DNA of 64,000 nucleotides, taken from NCBI GenBank assembly GCA_036245525.1, contig BTPG01000003.1:156981439-157045438 (forward strand), given 5' to 3'. How positions within the stretch are numbered: the stretch's first letter is position 1; each line of letters begins with the position of its first letter. The notes under the pieces were generated by a model. That model was not told the DNA's origin. It ran no database searches and saw only the letters and a list, made by a program, of their open reading frames with translations. The DNA is from Semisulcospira habei (Eukaryota; Mollusca; Gastropoda; Semisulcospiridae). Below, piece after piece: positions 10,793-21,615 of this stretch. A program made the position numbers and the translations under genes.

Positions 10793-11172
10793 TGACTATG
10801 ATAGTTTCAAGCTATGCTAGTTTATGATAGTCCAAGGATGGTGCCAGAATAGCTTGGCGCCAAGCTATTCTAGCCGACCACCGGCCTTGAACTAAAATGG
10901 TTGATCTGTCTCTTTATCTGTAATGTAACCTTCATAGGACAATAAGCAATTTTTTTTAAACAAATCAGCTATGTTCAAGGCTATGATGATAGCTCAAACT
11001 ATTATAGTTCAAGGGTGGTGCCAGAATAGCTTGGCGCCTGAGGCGCCAAGCTATTCTGGCACCACCCTTGAACTAAAATGGTTGATCTGATCTGTCCCCT
11101 TATCTGCAATGTTACTGACATAGAACAATAAGCAATTTTTTTTTTAACCAGCTTCGGGATGTAATGGGTTAG
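10793..11172. repeat. Tandem duplicate of family A (TAGT subtype) hairpins
   Basis: Two hairpins (about 10815-10905 and 11005-11076) share downstream flanks: TTATCTGTAATGT versus TTATCTGCAATGT, then ACAATAAGCAATTTTTTTT. This implies duplication of a segment of about 185 bp. The second hairpin is perfect; the first is eroded in its right arm. A related copy is at 55422-55683. Confidence 0.8.
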
Positions 11173-11179
11173 AGCGGAC

Positions 11180-11334
11180 CTGCGTGCGAGCGACGAGGAC
11201 GGGCTTGTTGAAGAGGACCCACGTGACGGTCTCCAGGCAGGCGGGCTGTGTAAGGGAACCCTCGTAAGTCAGGTAGTAGTTCGTGTCGGGCAGTAACGTC
11301 TGAATGTCCAGGGACGTGACGGAGCGCGTCTGCC
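11180..11334 (-). CDS. Carbonic anhydrase-related protein, exon 5 seen
   Basis: A TTGCAG acceptor and a CAG/GTCCGC donor bound a 155-nt exon starting in phase 1 and ending in phase 0. This is close to the usual length of the equivalent carbonic anhydrase exon. It encodes SLDIQTLLPDTNYYLTYEGS and then LTQPACLETVTWVLFNKPV. The conserved YEGSLT..P block holds the threonine equivalent to Thr199 of CA II, followed by Gln instead of Thr200, and the ETVTW core is kept. The phase-1 start requires a preceding exon ending in phase 1, which I could not locate. The donor is weak by consensus, but the protein alignment places the junction there. Confidence 0.92.
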
Positions 11335-11744
11335 CTGCAACACACAAATCATACTCATTCACGGTCGGCAGGTGGGTTTTGGTCTTCACACATCTCTTTC
11401 TGCGCGGTAACAACATTAGTACAATTTGCGTGAGTGTTGTCTCTCTGCACATGTGCGGCGCTTACAAATCGTGTACGTCAACTGCGTCTATGTGTATGTT
11501 CCGGGATAAGTTCTGTGTCCATGCGGTCGGTCCCGATCCGAGTGTAGATTCCATTGATAATGTTGATGCAAGTCGGAAAATAATGAGCAATTTGGTCATC
11601 ATGGTCAGCACGGAGACTGGTTTCGTTAATGCCTTTTCTATTCCATTTGTTTGTTTATATGTGCATGCATGAATGAGCGCAGTATGTTGTGGTGCGGTGC
11701 GGTGCGGTTCGCAGACGTTTTCGCTGAAAAAAAAAACCCCACTG
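11335..11744. other. Intron sequence, nothing recognised
   Basis: This lies between the exon at 11180-11334 and the LTR element. Open frames here show no homology. Confidence 0.4.
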
Positions 11745-12310
11745 TGTTACGTTGTAGTCGTAGTCGTAGCATGATGTAATCACACCAGACGCACGCACGT
11801 ATGGTTCTTGTAAAAAAACTTCACTCAGCTGCAACACTTCACACGTGGCACAAGGTTGTAGGACCACACTGGAGTAACAGTTCCAACAATATTTTATTGC
11901 ATCGATGCGATCTCCACACAATGCATCTACAAATGCACCAACACTGATACACTGATACACTGTCTCCTCTACAATGCATCAACACTTTTGACACAATGCG
12001 TTTCTCATACAATGTACACACATACTTCCTAACACGGTCTTTTATATTATTACAGATTTCCAGAACAATCCAGAAAATTCTCCCAACACAACCGATCAGA
12101 AAAGAAAACGTAACCAAAACTCATTAATATTCATGAAAAAGAACACCCGAGAAGTTACTACAAATTTCCACTACTATCTAAGCGCCTTTAATACAACGTT
12201 ACGAAATGTTGCCGACAACTTCAGTTGACGTCATAATGAGGTCACTAGAAAGATCGCGACGCGACCCTGCTCGAACCTTCCAGTATAATGTAGCGAAACT
12301 ACGCGTCACA
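11745..12310 (-). repeat. 3' LTR of the gypsy-class element
   Basis: This 566-bp LTR reads TGTGACGCG...CGTAACA on the minus strand, with TG/CA ends. It shares long blocks with 18682-19314, for example TCAGCTGCAACACTTCACAC and CAGACGCACGCACGT. Confidence 0.9.
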
Positions 12311-12683
12311 ACAAAAATCGATCGATCGCAAGTCTCCGTGCATTAAAAAAAATAAAATAAAAAAATAAAAAATGAATCCTACTAAAAAGGTAATTCTTAT
12401 CCAAAATAACTCAAATGAATATCGGATCTTTCCTATTTTAAACACACGCATGCTCTTGAAGAATAATACAACCACAAACGTAACATTATTTTTTTTTTTT
12501 TTTTTTTTTTAGAACGAAATTTCACAAAATTTCTTCTCAAATCTGGAAACACGGTTGTGGCTGTGCCAAACTTCACAGAATAATAAACACTAGCAATCTC
12601 ACATCAAAACTTAAAACAAATAAACTGCTCAGAAGTAATTATCTCACAGTTCTTTTAACTGTCCTGAACAAAGAAATTTTCCT

Positions 12684-13141
12684 TTAGACTGCTCTGCTCA
12701 GGTAATCTGCTCCAAAGTTCTGCGAACCCTTGATTAACTGTAACTTAATGTCAAAGCTTTGCAAGAACATCGCCCATCTCATGATTCGCGAGTTTGTGAA
12801 CTTGGCAAAATTCAGATAGTTCAAGGGTTGATGGTCCGTCTGCAGCACAAATGGTACTTCCTGCAGGTAGATTTCAAACCTCCTCACTCCCCAGCTAGGC
12901 ACTCCTTCTCGATGGTAGAGTAATTCCGCTCGGCTCGGCTCAACATTCTGCTGGCGTAGCTCATTGGATGGAGTTTCCCGTCATCCTCCTGCATTAGGAT
13001 GACACCCACTCCGTCGTTGGAAGCGTCGGTCATCAGGAAGAAAGTCTTCGATGGGTCGGGAAGGTGTAGAACGGGCTTCTCGGACAAGATGTCACTTACC
13101 GCCTGGAAAGCTCGCTCTTGGGCCGCCTCCCATTTCACATT
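12684..13141 (-). pseudogene. Gypsy-class RNase H fragment
   Basis: Two broken frames cover the RT connection and RNase H. The first has FFLMTDASNDGVGVILMQED (the first catalytic Asp of TDAS is kept) and MSYASRMLSRAERNYSTIEKE. The second has PFVLQTDHQPLNYLN and ends GADYLSR, the usual RNase H terminus. A stop/frameshift around 12900 separates them. Only about 370 bp of non-coding sequence lies between the end of RNase H and the LTR, which leaves no room for an integrase. Confidence 0.85.
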
Positions 13142-13156
13142 GTTGGGTTGTCCTTT

Positions 13157-13795
13157 CTACAGCAAGTCAGTCAGGGGTGCTGTGACAGCTGCGAAGTTCG
13201 GGATGTACTCCCGGTAGTAGTTCGCCAGGCCCATGAATGAACAAACTTGCGTCTTGGTAGTAGCTCGTGTGACATCCCTGATCTTTCTCACGTCGTCATG
13301 TAGCCCTTTCAAGCCTTCGCTTCGCCGATGAAGTCTATGTTGTCGGCCCCCAGAAATACACTTGCTTGGTCGGATGGTGAAATTCGCATCTGACAGACGC
13401 TGGAACAGCTCTCGGAGGGCCTTGAGGTGATCTCCCCAGGTCTTGGTATGGATCAAGATCTCGTCCCAGTAAAAGACCACATTTTGCATATCTTATAGGA
13501 TCTTTTTCAGTCCTCTCTTCAAAGTGGCACCACTGTTCACCATTCCAAAAGGCATCATTCAGGAACTCCCAATGACCGTCGGTTGTGACGAACGCTGTCT
13601 TTTAGATGTCTTTCTCTGCAACCTTGATTTGCCAGTACCGGCTTTGCTTAGGTCAATTTTAGAGATGAATCGGTCTCCACTGACCTTCTGGAACAGTTCT
13701 TCCGCTGTGGGCATGGACTCTAGGTCGAATATTATCAGTTTATTGAGTTTACGGTAGTCCACACGCACCCGGTAGAATCCATCTGGTTTCTTCAC
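13157..13795 (-). pseudogene. Gypsy-class reverse transcriptase, C-terminal part
   Basis: RT palm and fingers motifs appear in order: VKKPDGFYRVRVDYRKLN, then FISKIDLSKAG. The polymerase box is FYWDEILIHT, where the usual YxDD has become YWDE. Further on is YYREYIPNFAAVTAPLTDLL. Frameshifts break the region near 13500-13560. It continues the frame interrupted at 16621 by the inserted LINE. Confidence 0.85.
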
Positions 13796-13801
13796 GATAA
13801 C

Positions 13802-16619
13802 TACTTACTTACTCACGCCTGTCACCCCTACCCGGGTATAGGCCGTCGACGAGAGACCTCCAGCAACTCCTGTCCTGTGCTTCTCCTTCGATTCTACTCC
13901 AGGTGGTTCCCAGTCTCTTGATGTCTGCTTGGAGGTCTCGACGCCAGGAGTTTCTCGGCCTACCTCTTTTCCTGGGGGTTCCATGACAATGCCTGCCTAG
14001 TGATACTGGAAGCTGGCTTTCTCAGACTGTGACCGATCCATCCCCATCTTCTTCGTCCAATTTCATTCTCTGCTGTTATCTGCTCTGTTCTCTCCCAGAG
14101 TCTGACGTTGCTGATCTTCTCTGGCCAGTGGATTTGCAAAATTCTTCTAAGGCAACTGTTCATGAAGGTCTGTACTCTGTTGACTGTGGTTTTTGTCAAT
14201 CTCCAAGTCTCTGCTCCATATAGGAGAACTGCTTTTACATTGGAGTTGAAAATCCGGACTTTGGTGTGTTGTGATAGCTCTCTGGAACTCCACACTTTTT
14301 TCAACTGGAGAAAGGCTGCTCTGGCTTTACCGATTCGTGCTCTGACATCTGCATCAGTGCCGCCTTTTTTGTCTATGATGCTTCCGAGATAGGTGAAGGA
14401 CTCCACCTCCTCCAACGGGGTGCCAGCAAGCAAGACTAGTTCTTCCCTGGTTGCGTTCAGCCTCATTGTCTTTGTTTTCTGTTCGTGAATGGTGAGGCCC
14501 ACTTGGGACGAGATGTCAGCAAGCCTCGTGGTCTTGTCCTGCATTTGTTGATGAGTGTGGGACAGTAATGCCAAGTCGTCTGCAAAATCGAGGTCGTCAA
14601 GCTGTGTCCACAGTGTCCACTGTATTCCACTTCGTCATCTTCATGACCCAGTCTATGGCCAGTAGGAAGAGGAACGGAGACAGCAGACACCCCTGCCTGA
14701 CACCAGTTCTGACCTGGAGCTCCCTGGTGAACTGCCCTTCGTGGATCACGCGACATGTCATGCCATCGTAGCTGCTCTTGATCAGGCGGACGAGCTTTGC
14801 GGGTACACCGTAGTGTCGTAGGAGTTTCCACAGAGTCTCTCGGTCCACACTGTCAAATGCTTTCTCATAATCCACAAAGTTGACGTACAGCGGGGAGCTC
14901 CACTCCAGAGACTGTTCCACGATGATGCGGAGAGTGGCGATCTGGTCTGTACATGATCGGTTCTTCCTGAATCCTGCTTGCTGGTCTCTCAGCTGGGGGT
15001 CAACGGAGCTCTTCATTCTCTCCAGGATGATCCTGTTGAAGACCTTTCCTGGTACTGACAGCAAGGTGATTCCTCTGTAGTTGGAACACTTGCTGAGGTC
15101 GCCTTTCATGGGAAGCTTGATTAGGTACCCCTCCTTCCAGTCAGCCGGCATCACCTCCTCTTCCCAGATCTTTCCAAACAGTGGGTACAGCATCTCCACT
15201 GTTGTCTCTAGGTCTGCTTTCAGAGACTCCGCTGGGATGCCATCTGGGCCTGCTGCTTTGCCGTTCTTCAAAAAAGCCACTGCTCTTCTGATCTCTTCCC
15301 GGCTGGGTCTGTCACAGCTGATGGGTAGGTCGGTCTCTGCCGGCTGGATGTCTGGGGGGTCGGGTGGGCTAGGTCTGTTCAGTAACTCTTCAAAATACTC
15401 GGCCCATCTGTCGAGTTGGTCTGCTCTGTCTGCAATAGGCTTGCCTTCTTTGTCTTTTACTGGTCTTTCTGTATGGCCATACTTGCCTGACAATCTTCTG
15501 GTAATGTCGTAGAGCTGTTTCATGTTGCCGCTGCCTGCTGCCTTTTCTGCCTCTGCTGCCAGGCTGTCTGCGTAGGCCCTCTTGTCTGCCCTGATACTCC
15601 TCTTCACCTCGAGGTTGGCTTCGGAGTATTCCCCCTGTGCCCTTATTTTGGCTGCTCTCGTGCGACTGTTGTTGACAACTGCTTTCTTCTGCTTCCTCAC
15701 TTCTATCTTCTTCAAGGTCTGTGCCGACAGCCAGTCCTTGTGATGGTGTTTCCTGAACCCTACAGTGTCTTTGCAGGTTGAGTTCAGCGCCTCTCTAACT
15801 GCCTTCCACTGCTGCTCTGTGGTGACCGCCTCCTCTTCATTTACTAGCTCCTGTAGCGCTTGAAACTGGTTGGACAGCACCAGTTTGAACCTTTCTCTCA
15901 CTCCCATCTCTCTCAGAAGGCCTACATTATAGCGCTGTCTTCTTGTCGTCTCTGTGTGGCTTTTCTTTAGCTTGAGCTTCATTCTTAAGGTAAGCAGATG
16001 GTGGTCTGAGGCGACATCTGCTCCCCTCCTCACTCGAACATCTTGAAGGGATCTTCTAAATTTCTTGCTAATGCAGATATGGTCTATTTGGTTCTCTGTT
16101 GTATGGTCAGGTGAGACCCAAGTTGCTTTGTGTATTCTTCTGTGTGGGAAGATGCTGCCTCCAATGACAAGTCGGTTTAGAGCACAAAAGTCTACAAACC
16201 TCTCCCCGTTCTCACTCATCTCCGAGCCTAGTCCCTGTCTCCCCATCACCTCTTCGTATCCGGTGTTGTCCTCCCCTATTTTGGCATTAAAATCGCCCAT
16301 GACGATGGTGATGTCTCGCTCCGCACATTTGTCTACGGCACTCTGGAGTCGGTCGTAGAACTCTTGTTTCTCTTCCTCATCACTGTCATTAGTGGGCGCA
16401 TAACACTGGATGACGTTCAGCTTGAGCTTTTTCTTGGTTCTGAAGGCTGTTGTGATAATTCTTGGCCCAAGAGGTTCCCAGCCCATCAGCGCTCTCTGTG
16501 CCACTGGTGACAGCATGAATGCTACACCTTCTGTATGGGGGGCATTCTCCTCTTCATGACCTGAATACAGAATCATCTCCCCACTTAACAGCCTTTTCTG
16601 GCCATACTGCGTCCATCTG
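13802..16619 (-). mobile_element. LINE retrotransposon copy 1, 5'-truncated and inactive
   Basis: This copy lies antisense to the window's intact LINE at 27651-30952 and is close to identical to it. It starts inside the endonuclease region (around GCCAGATGGACGCAG) and ends in the same (TAAG)n tail. Compared with the intact copy, its frame is broken by a 14-bp deletion near 14635 and an 8-bp deletion near 13970, both at short direct repeats. The remaining frames are a 659-codon endonuclease-to-RT piece (16576-14597) and a 204-codon C-terminal piece (14574-13960). It sits inside the RT gene of the gypsy-class element, so it is younger than that element. Confidence 0.92.
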
Positions 16620-16620
16620 G

Positions 16621-16793
16621 CGGGAACGCATATGGCGACTTGGACTCCCTGATGACTCCCAGGTCCAACATCTCCTTGATGTCTTTCTTCAGTTCTTCCC
16701 TCGTGTTGTAAGGTAGACGATATGGCTTGCTGTGAACAGGCTCGTTTGACGTCAGATTAAACTCATCCTAGATGGTGTCTGTTGTCCCCGGGT
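16621..16793 (-). pseudogene. Gypsy-class RT, N-terminal part
   Basis: DEFNLTSNEPVHSKPYRLPY then EELKKDIKEMLDLGVIRESK and SPYA form the conserved lead-in to gypsy RT. The sequence runs straight on from the integrase C-terminus at higher coordinates, showing an integrase-RT fusion in a single pol frame. The LINE interrupts it immediately before VKKPDG. Confidence 0.85.
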
Positions 16794-18383
16794 CAGGTGT
16801 AAACCGATGCTTGAACTCCGTAGTTAGGACTCTCAGCTCTTCTTGTTGTGCCTGGGTTGAAGTTCTGACCGAACTGGATGTCTTCTACACCCTCCTGGTG
16901 GCGGAGTTCATTAAGGTCGAACACGTTTTCGCCGTCTAGTCTCTCGTCAGGAGCTAGACTCACCGATGCCGCTTGTTGGGGTTTGTCCTGACGACCTCGC
17001 TCGATGTACCTCTTTAGAAGATTCGTGTGGTAAGTCTTCATCTTGTTGTTGACCTTGACTCTGTAGTCGTTGATGCCAACCACTGTGTCAACCATGTACG
17101 GTCCCTTCCACTGCATCAGGAGCTTGTTGTTGTCGGTGAGGAGAAGAACCAACACCTGGTCACCTGGCTGGAACCGTCGAGGTTTGGCTTTACGGTCATA
17201 GCAATGATTCCCCTTGTTTTGCGCCTACTCCAGTTCTTCTCGAGCCATCCTGAGGGTATCCTCCAGCTTCTTTCTCAGATCGAAGACATACTGATAACTG
17301 ATCTTCACCTCAGGCGCGTCGATATCCTTGGTCCACAGCTCCTTCAGGATGTGCATGGGTCCCCTTACAGTCCTGCCGTATAGTAATTCAAAGGGGGAGA
17401 ACCCTGTCGAATCTTGAGGAACTTTACGGTATGCGAAGAGCAAGGCCACATGTATCTATGCCACAACTTTGGCTGCTCAGCACACAGTTTCTTCAGCATA
17501 GCCTTCAATTTTCCGTTGAACATTTCAACCAACCCGTTACACATGGGGTGGTACGGGGTCGTAGTGAGGTGTTGGATGCTCAAAAGGCGATTGGACTTCC
17601 TCCATCCAGTCGGAGACGAACTGGGTCGCTAGATCACTCAGAATTTCCTCAGGAATCCCTAGACGGCTGAACATGCCCACGAGCGCCTCTACCACTGTTG
17701 GAGTGTCGATCTTCTTTAATGGTATGGCCTCAGGATATCTTGTAGCGTAATCCACCAGTGTCAGAATGGAGCGATGACCATCTTCACTTGGAGGAGATAT
17801 TGGCCACACCAGACCCACGGCTACTCGCTTGAAAGGCATGTCGATCAGTGGCATTTTCTCTAGAGGAACCTTGGGCACCTTTCCCTTGGAGATTGTCTTC
17901 TGGCATATGTCGCACGACCTGCAGAATCGGGTGACGTCACCCCCCCCCCCCCCCCCCCATATCAGGCCAGTAGAAGACTGCTCGGATCCTGTCGAGGGTC
18001 TTGCTGATTCCCAGTTGTCCTCCCAAGATGGAATCATGGGCCAGTTTCATCACCTGCATCCTCAGGGGTTTAGGAACCACCACTTGACGGATAGGCTTGT
18101 CTCCATGGCTGGTGTATATCCGGCACAGGATATATGATTTCGAAAGTTATTTTCTTCCCTCTTCGCGACACGCCTCGGTGTGACGTCGGAACTTGTCAAG
18201 CGAGGGGTCGGCTTTCTGTAGTTCCACCAGCTTGTATCTATTCACCACGGCTGCTTCTGTGTTGTCAGCTACGTTTAGAGGGATGGTCTGATGACTCTTC
18301 TTTACTTGACTTCTCGTGTTTCTCTGCTTCTTTTCGCTGTTTCTCTTCCTCTTCTCGCTGAATTTCAAGTTTCTTGATTTCAC
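16793..18383 (-). pseudogene. Gypsy-class integrase, decayed, upstream of RT
   Basis: In coding order there is a linker ADPSLDKFRR. A zinc-binding domain follows, with KLAHDSILGGQLG (second His replaced by Gln) and FCRSCDICQK. The core then has RVAVGLVWPISPP (first catalytic Asp replaced by Gly), ILTLVDYATRYPEAIPL, LSDLATQFVSDW (second Asp kept) and HPMCNGLVEMFN (Glu kept). A GPY/F-type module QWKGPYMVDTVVG and NDYRVKVNNKMKTYH completes it. A run of about 19 C at 17941-17959 interrupts the frame, and further shifts occur near 17225 and 17540. With two active-site changes and shifts it cannot work. Confidence 0.85.
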
Positions 18384-18600
18384 GCTCTTTGGCTATTTCT
18401 TCTCTATCCAATTTCTCCTTTTCTCTCTCCAGTCTCTTTTCTTCTTTCTCCTTTTCTCTCTCCAGTCTCTTTTCATCTTTTTCTTTTTCTCTCTCCAGTC
18501 TCTTTTCTTCTCTCTCCTTTACAAACTCAAGGAGTTCAGCTCCCTGGAGTCCACATTCCTTTCAAGTTTTCAGGAATGTCTCTATTTCCGATTTCGCCAT
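18310..18600 (-). pseudogene. Gag-like N-terminal coiled coil of the gypsy-class element
   Basis: An ATG at 18600 opens MAKSEIETFLKT, followed by an in-frame stop. It then continues KECGLQGAELLEFVKERE and a highly charged tract built of EKRLEREKEK repeats (30-bp DNA periodicity at 18415-18515). N-terminal segments like this are common in invertebrate gypsy gag proteins. No capsid zinc knuckle or protease follows. The frame passes directly towards the integrase linker, so an internal deletion is likely. Confidence 0.65.
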
Positions 18601-18663
18601 CTCTACCTATCACTGCTGGCTGTAGTCTCCGACTACCCTTTCCACTGAGCCAACTGAAGAGGT

Positions 18664-18681
18664 CGCGTCGGAGGTGCCAAA
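18664..18681 (-). other. Candidate primer-binding site
   Basis: Directly after the 5' LTR the minus strand reads TTTGGCACCTCCGACGCG. The TGGCACC start is like tRNA-complementary PBSs, but I did not match it to a specific tRNA. Confidence 0.4.
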
Positions 18682-19314
18682 TGTTACGTGGTAGTCGTAG
18701 TTGTATGATGTAATCAAACCAGACGCACGCACGTGGGGTTCTTGTAAAGAAATCTCACTCAGCTGCAACACTTCACACGTGGCACAAGGTTGTAGACCAC
18801 ACTGGTGTAACAGTTCCAACAATATCATCCTTATTGCATCGATGCGATCTCCACACAATGCATCTACAAATGCACCAACACTGATACGCTGTCTCCTCTA
18901 CAATGCATCAAAACTTTTGACACACCGCCGTGAGATGGCCATGGTTGTCTGCTCGGCGTTAAACCCAAATAACTAACTAACTAACTAACTAACTTGTGAC
19001 ACACTGCGTCTCTCATGCAATGTACACACATACTTCCTAACACGGTGTTTTATACTATTACAGATTTCCAGAACAATCCTGCAAATTCTCCCAACACAAC
19101 CAATTAGAAAAGAAAACGTAACCAAAACTCATTAATATTCATGAAAAAGAACACCCGAGAAGCCAGTTACTACAAATTTCTACTACTATCTAAGCGCCTT
19201 TAATACAATGTTACGAAATGTTGCCGACAACTTTGACGTCATATATGAGGTCACTAGAAAGATCCCGACCCTGCTCGAACCTTCCAGTCTAATGTAGCGA
19301 AACTACGCGTCACA
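18682..19314 (-). repeat. 5' LTR of the gypsy-class element
   Basis: This is a 633-bp partner of 11745-12310 with the same TG...CA ends. It is longer mainly because of a SINE-tail insertion at 18925-18993. The LTRs also differ by several small indels and substitutions, so the insertion is not recent. Confidence 0.9.
18925..18993 (+). mobile_element. Truncated SINE with (TAAC)n tail inside the LTR
   Basis: CCGCCGTGAGATGGCCATGG then CTCGGCGTTAAACCC and (TAAC)n are absent from the other LTR. They are flanked by TTTTGACACA and TTGTGACACA, a likely target duplication. Related fragments in the opposite orientation are at 25775-25840 and 42640-42690. Confidence 0.75.
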
Positions 19315-20462
19315 AAAGCGCGTGTTTGTTGTCAACTGAAAACGTCGCCACAATGACGGTCAGGTTGCCAAAACAGGCTACGGTGCAAACAGTGCAGCAG
19401 CCAGACCCTCTCACCGGGGTTGGCATTCAAAACCGAATCACAAGCTTGAACGCGGACAATAGCCGCCGTTGACAACAAGCTCTAAAGTTCCTTCATAATG
19501 CCGTTCACGTGATTAGGTTGCTGTCGCGTAAGTTACACCACCTAAGCTAGTTGTGACCAGCATTTACCTTCCTATATGACGATACAAACGCACAAAAATG
19601 CATAACAATTATATGATACTCAAAACTGACGCGAAATCGGCACTGGATGGCTGGCTAATCGGCAGTGGCTGAGACGAAGGCAGAAAGGATGGCGTCACAC
19701 ATAGTCGCAGCGCGTTGTGTGTCGGCACTATACGCAAAAGTAGTACAACTGAGCTTGATGGTCCTGTACATACCCCAGTAGCAAAACGTTTTCGCGCCCA
19801 CGACGGCCGCAATGGGCCCGCGCACTGAGCCGTCGTCGTGGGCCCGAGGACCTTTGCTTATTGCGGGGTACGCTTGACGCTTCGCTCGTACAATTCGCTC
19901 GTGCACTTTAAAAACTGCTGTGACAAAGATTTAGGAATTTATCACTGAAGCTGGTTGCTTCGCCAAGCAGTCTAGCACTCGAACAGGCCTACAAGGAAAA
20001 TCCTTCTCCGGAAGTAGCTGCCATGTTGTTTCACGGGATCGCCATGCCGAATCACAACAACAAACACTAACGATATTTACACTGTCAGCAAATTCTTCCT
20101 TCATTGCGTGCGCCTGATTGATTAATTTACTGTCGGTTTAAATGCACCACTAATACTGCCTATGAATAGCACTTAATGTTAATATATGTGGATACACGGC
20201 TATTGTGTCGGCTGTCTTTCAGGAGGGTATTATTCCGATAGTGGCAGCCGTCGTTAAACGAAAATCAGATCAAGTCTAAACAGGACATGTTTTCGTTCAT
20301 ATTGATCCCAGGGACACTGCACACAACTGAACGGGGTTCCTTTCCTGCCGGCTCTAAATCCCTCTGCATGATATGGTCTTATCCTATCTGGTCCGATCGA
20401 AGCTTGTGCCGACTGCTGCCATGTATACGGGTTGATGCATATATTTGTGAGTGTCTGGATTC
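19315..20462. other. Intron sequence with one family E element
   Basis: Apart from the hairpin at 19776-19870, nothing is recognised. The expected short missing exon of the carbonic anhydrase-related gene could lie anywhere from 11.3 to 26.8 kb, but I found no convincing candidate here. Confidence 0.4.
19776..19870. repeat. Family E hairpin element
   Basis: Outer ends CCCCAGTAGCAAAACG and CCTTTGCTTATTGCGGGG are present. Inner arms GCCCACGACGGCCGCAAT and CGTCGTGGGCCC pair, with a partial deletion of the right arm. Confidence 0.8.
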
Positions 20463-20552
20463 TAACCCTTTGGCTGTCGGTAGCGGTTTTTGTCGCGATG
20501 ATTCCTGCAGGAATCATCGCGACAAAACCCGCTACCGACAGCCAAAGGGTTA
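20463..20552. repeat. Family B hairpin MITE, near-perfect type copy
   Basis: A 90-bp palindrome: TAACCCTTTGGCTGTCGGTA, then GCGGTTTTTGTCGCGATG, centre ATTCCTGCAGGAAT, then the complement. Arms are almost identical. Confidence 0.92.
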
Positions 20553-21519
20553 GGAAAATTGGCAACAGCTGAATGGTTCTACCAAGGTCGGCGTGAGCCG
20601 CCTCTATCCTCTTGTTGGATGGGGAAAGAGAGACTGAATCGAGAGAGAAACTTAAGCAATTCTTTTTTAACCGTGCCGCAAGATATTTGATTGATGAGAC
20701 TGTCATAGTGTCTTGGCCGCCAATTTCTCAGGGTGGAGATGTGCGGCGAAGTTTTGTCACGTGGTTAATAGACTGGGTCAGTCGGGAGGTCAGAGCCGGG
20801 CTGCACGAGCTGTCTCCCTCACGTGACTTACTGTCTGATTTTCGCGCGCTGATAAAAAAAAAAAGTCCCTCATACAACCGGTGTAACACGCTGGAATGAT
20901 CTTCACGGGGTCACTTTGACGTGGTAATCACGATACGTCAGAGGAATAATACGCCAGAGTGATTCTCACGCAGGATGGATCCGTGGTCATCGTAGCGTAG
21001 TACAAATGACTCACGCCAGAAGGACCATTGTCCGGGTTTACTTTGGCGCATTTCAAGGTCCCTCTGACGTAAGAGTCACGCTGTCGTGTTACACCAGCCT
21101 TTCCATTTGCAGCTGACGGCGTGGAGATCCTCTCGAGCCCGTGCCGCCGAAGAGTTCACGAGAATGATTCATGTGCGTCTCAGTCTTAAGATCGCCGCCG
21201 GCAAAACTTGCATCAGTCCTCAGATTGAGCGGATAATCTAATGGGGTTAGCGCATTCAATGTGCCCCGCATCAATAGCTGCAAAAGTGTCGTATAGCGTT
21301 GCCTGGTTGGCCGGACTGAAGGGTTGGGGATTTTTCCTCATTCCATCCAGTCGAAATCTCGTACACACTCGCGTGAGACAGAACCCATTTACTCATCAAC
21401 ACCTACATATTACTGTCTCCCGACAAAAGTCTTCGGGCAGAATGTTGAAGTTGGTCGGCAGAGACAATGCAGATGAAGATGAACACTGTATTTGCTCAAA
21501 TTTGTGACTAAAAGGGCAT
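20553..21519. other. Intron sequence, unassigned
   Basis: Around 20900-21090 several CACGCCAG-like and TGACGT-like motifs recur, loosely resembling the 62.2-62.7 kb array. No exon was recognised. Confidence 0.35.
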
Positions 21520-21615
21520 CCCCAGTAGCAAGACGACTTCGGGCTGGGCCCGCGCACAGTCGTGCCCGGGCCCACTGCGGCCGTCGTGGGCCCGAGGACC
21601 TATGCTTCCTGGGAT
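21520..21615. repeat. Family E hairpin element
   Basis: CCCCAGTAGCAAGACGACTT and CCTATGCTTCCTGGG are the ends. The right arm CCCACTGCGGCCGTCGTGGG is intact and the left arm is shortened. Confidence 0.8.

Larger units (their letters stand above)
11745..19314 (-). mobile_element. Decayed Ty3/gypsy-class LTR retrotransposon with integrase before RT
   Basis: Two LTRs in the same orientation (11745-12310 and 18682-19314) bracket a minus-strand internal region. In the direction of transcription its order is a gag-like coiled coil, integrase, reverse transcriptase, then RNase H. No integrase follows RNase H. Ordinary Ty3/gypsy elements have RT-RNase H-integrase; integrase-first gypsy-class elements are known as the Gmr1 group. 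A LINE splits the RT near its N-terminus. The frames carry shifts, stops and lost catalytic residues, so the element is dead. No protease was seen, and no clear 5-bp target duplication is visible outside the LTRs. Confidence 0.85.

Noticed and set aside
15081..15512. 143-codon plus-strand frame (also its twin at 29220-29651 minus)
   Set aside because: Both are antisense shadows of the LINE endonuclease-RT frame, which explains why they occur in two near-identical copies.
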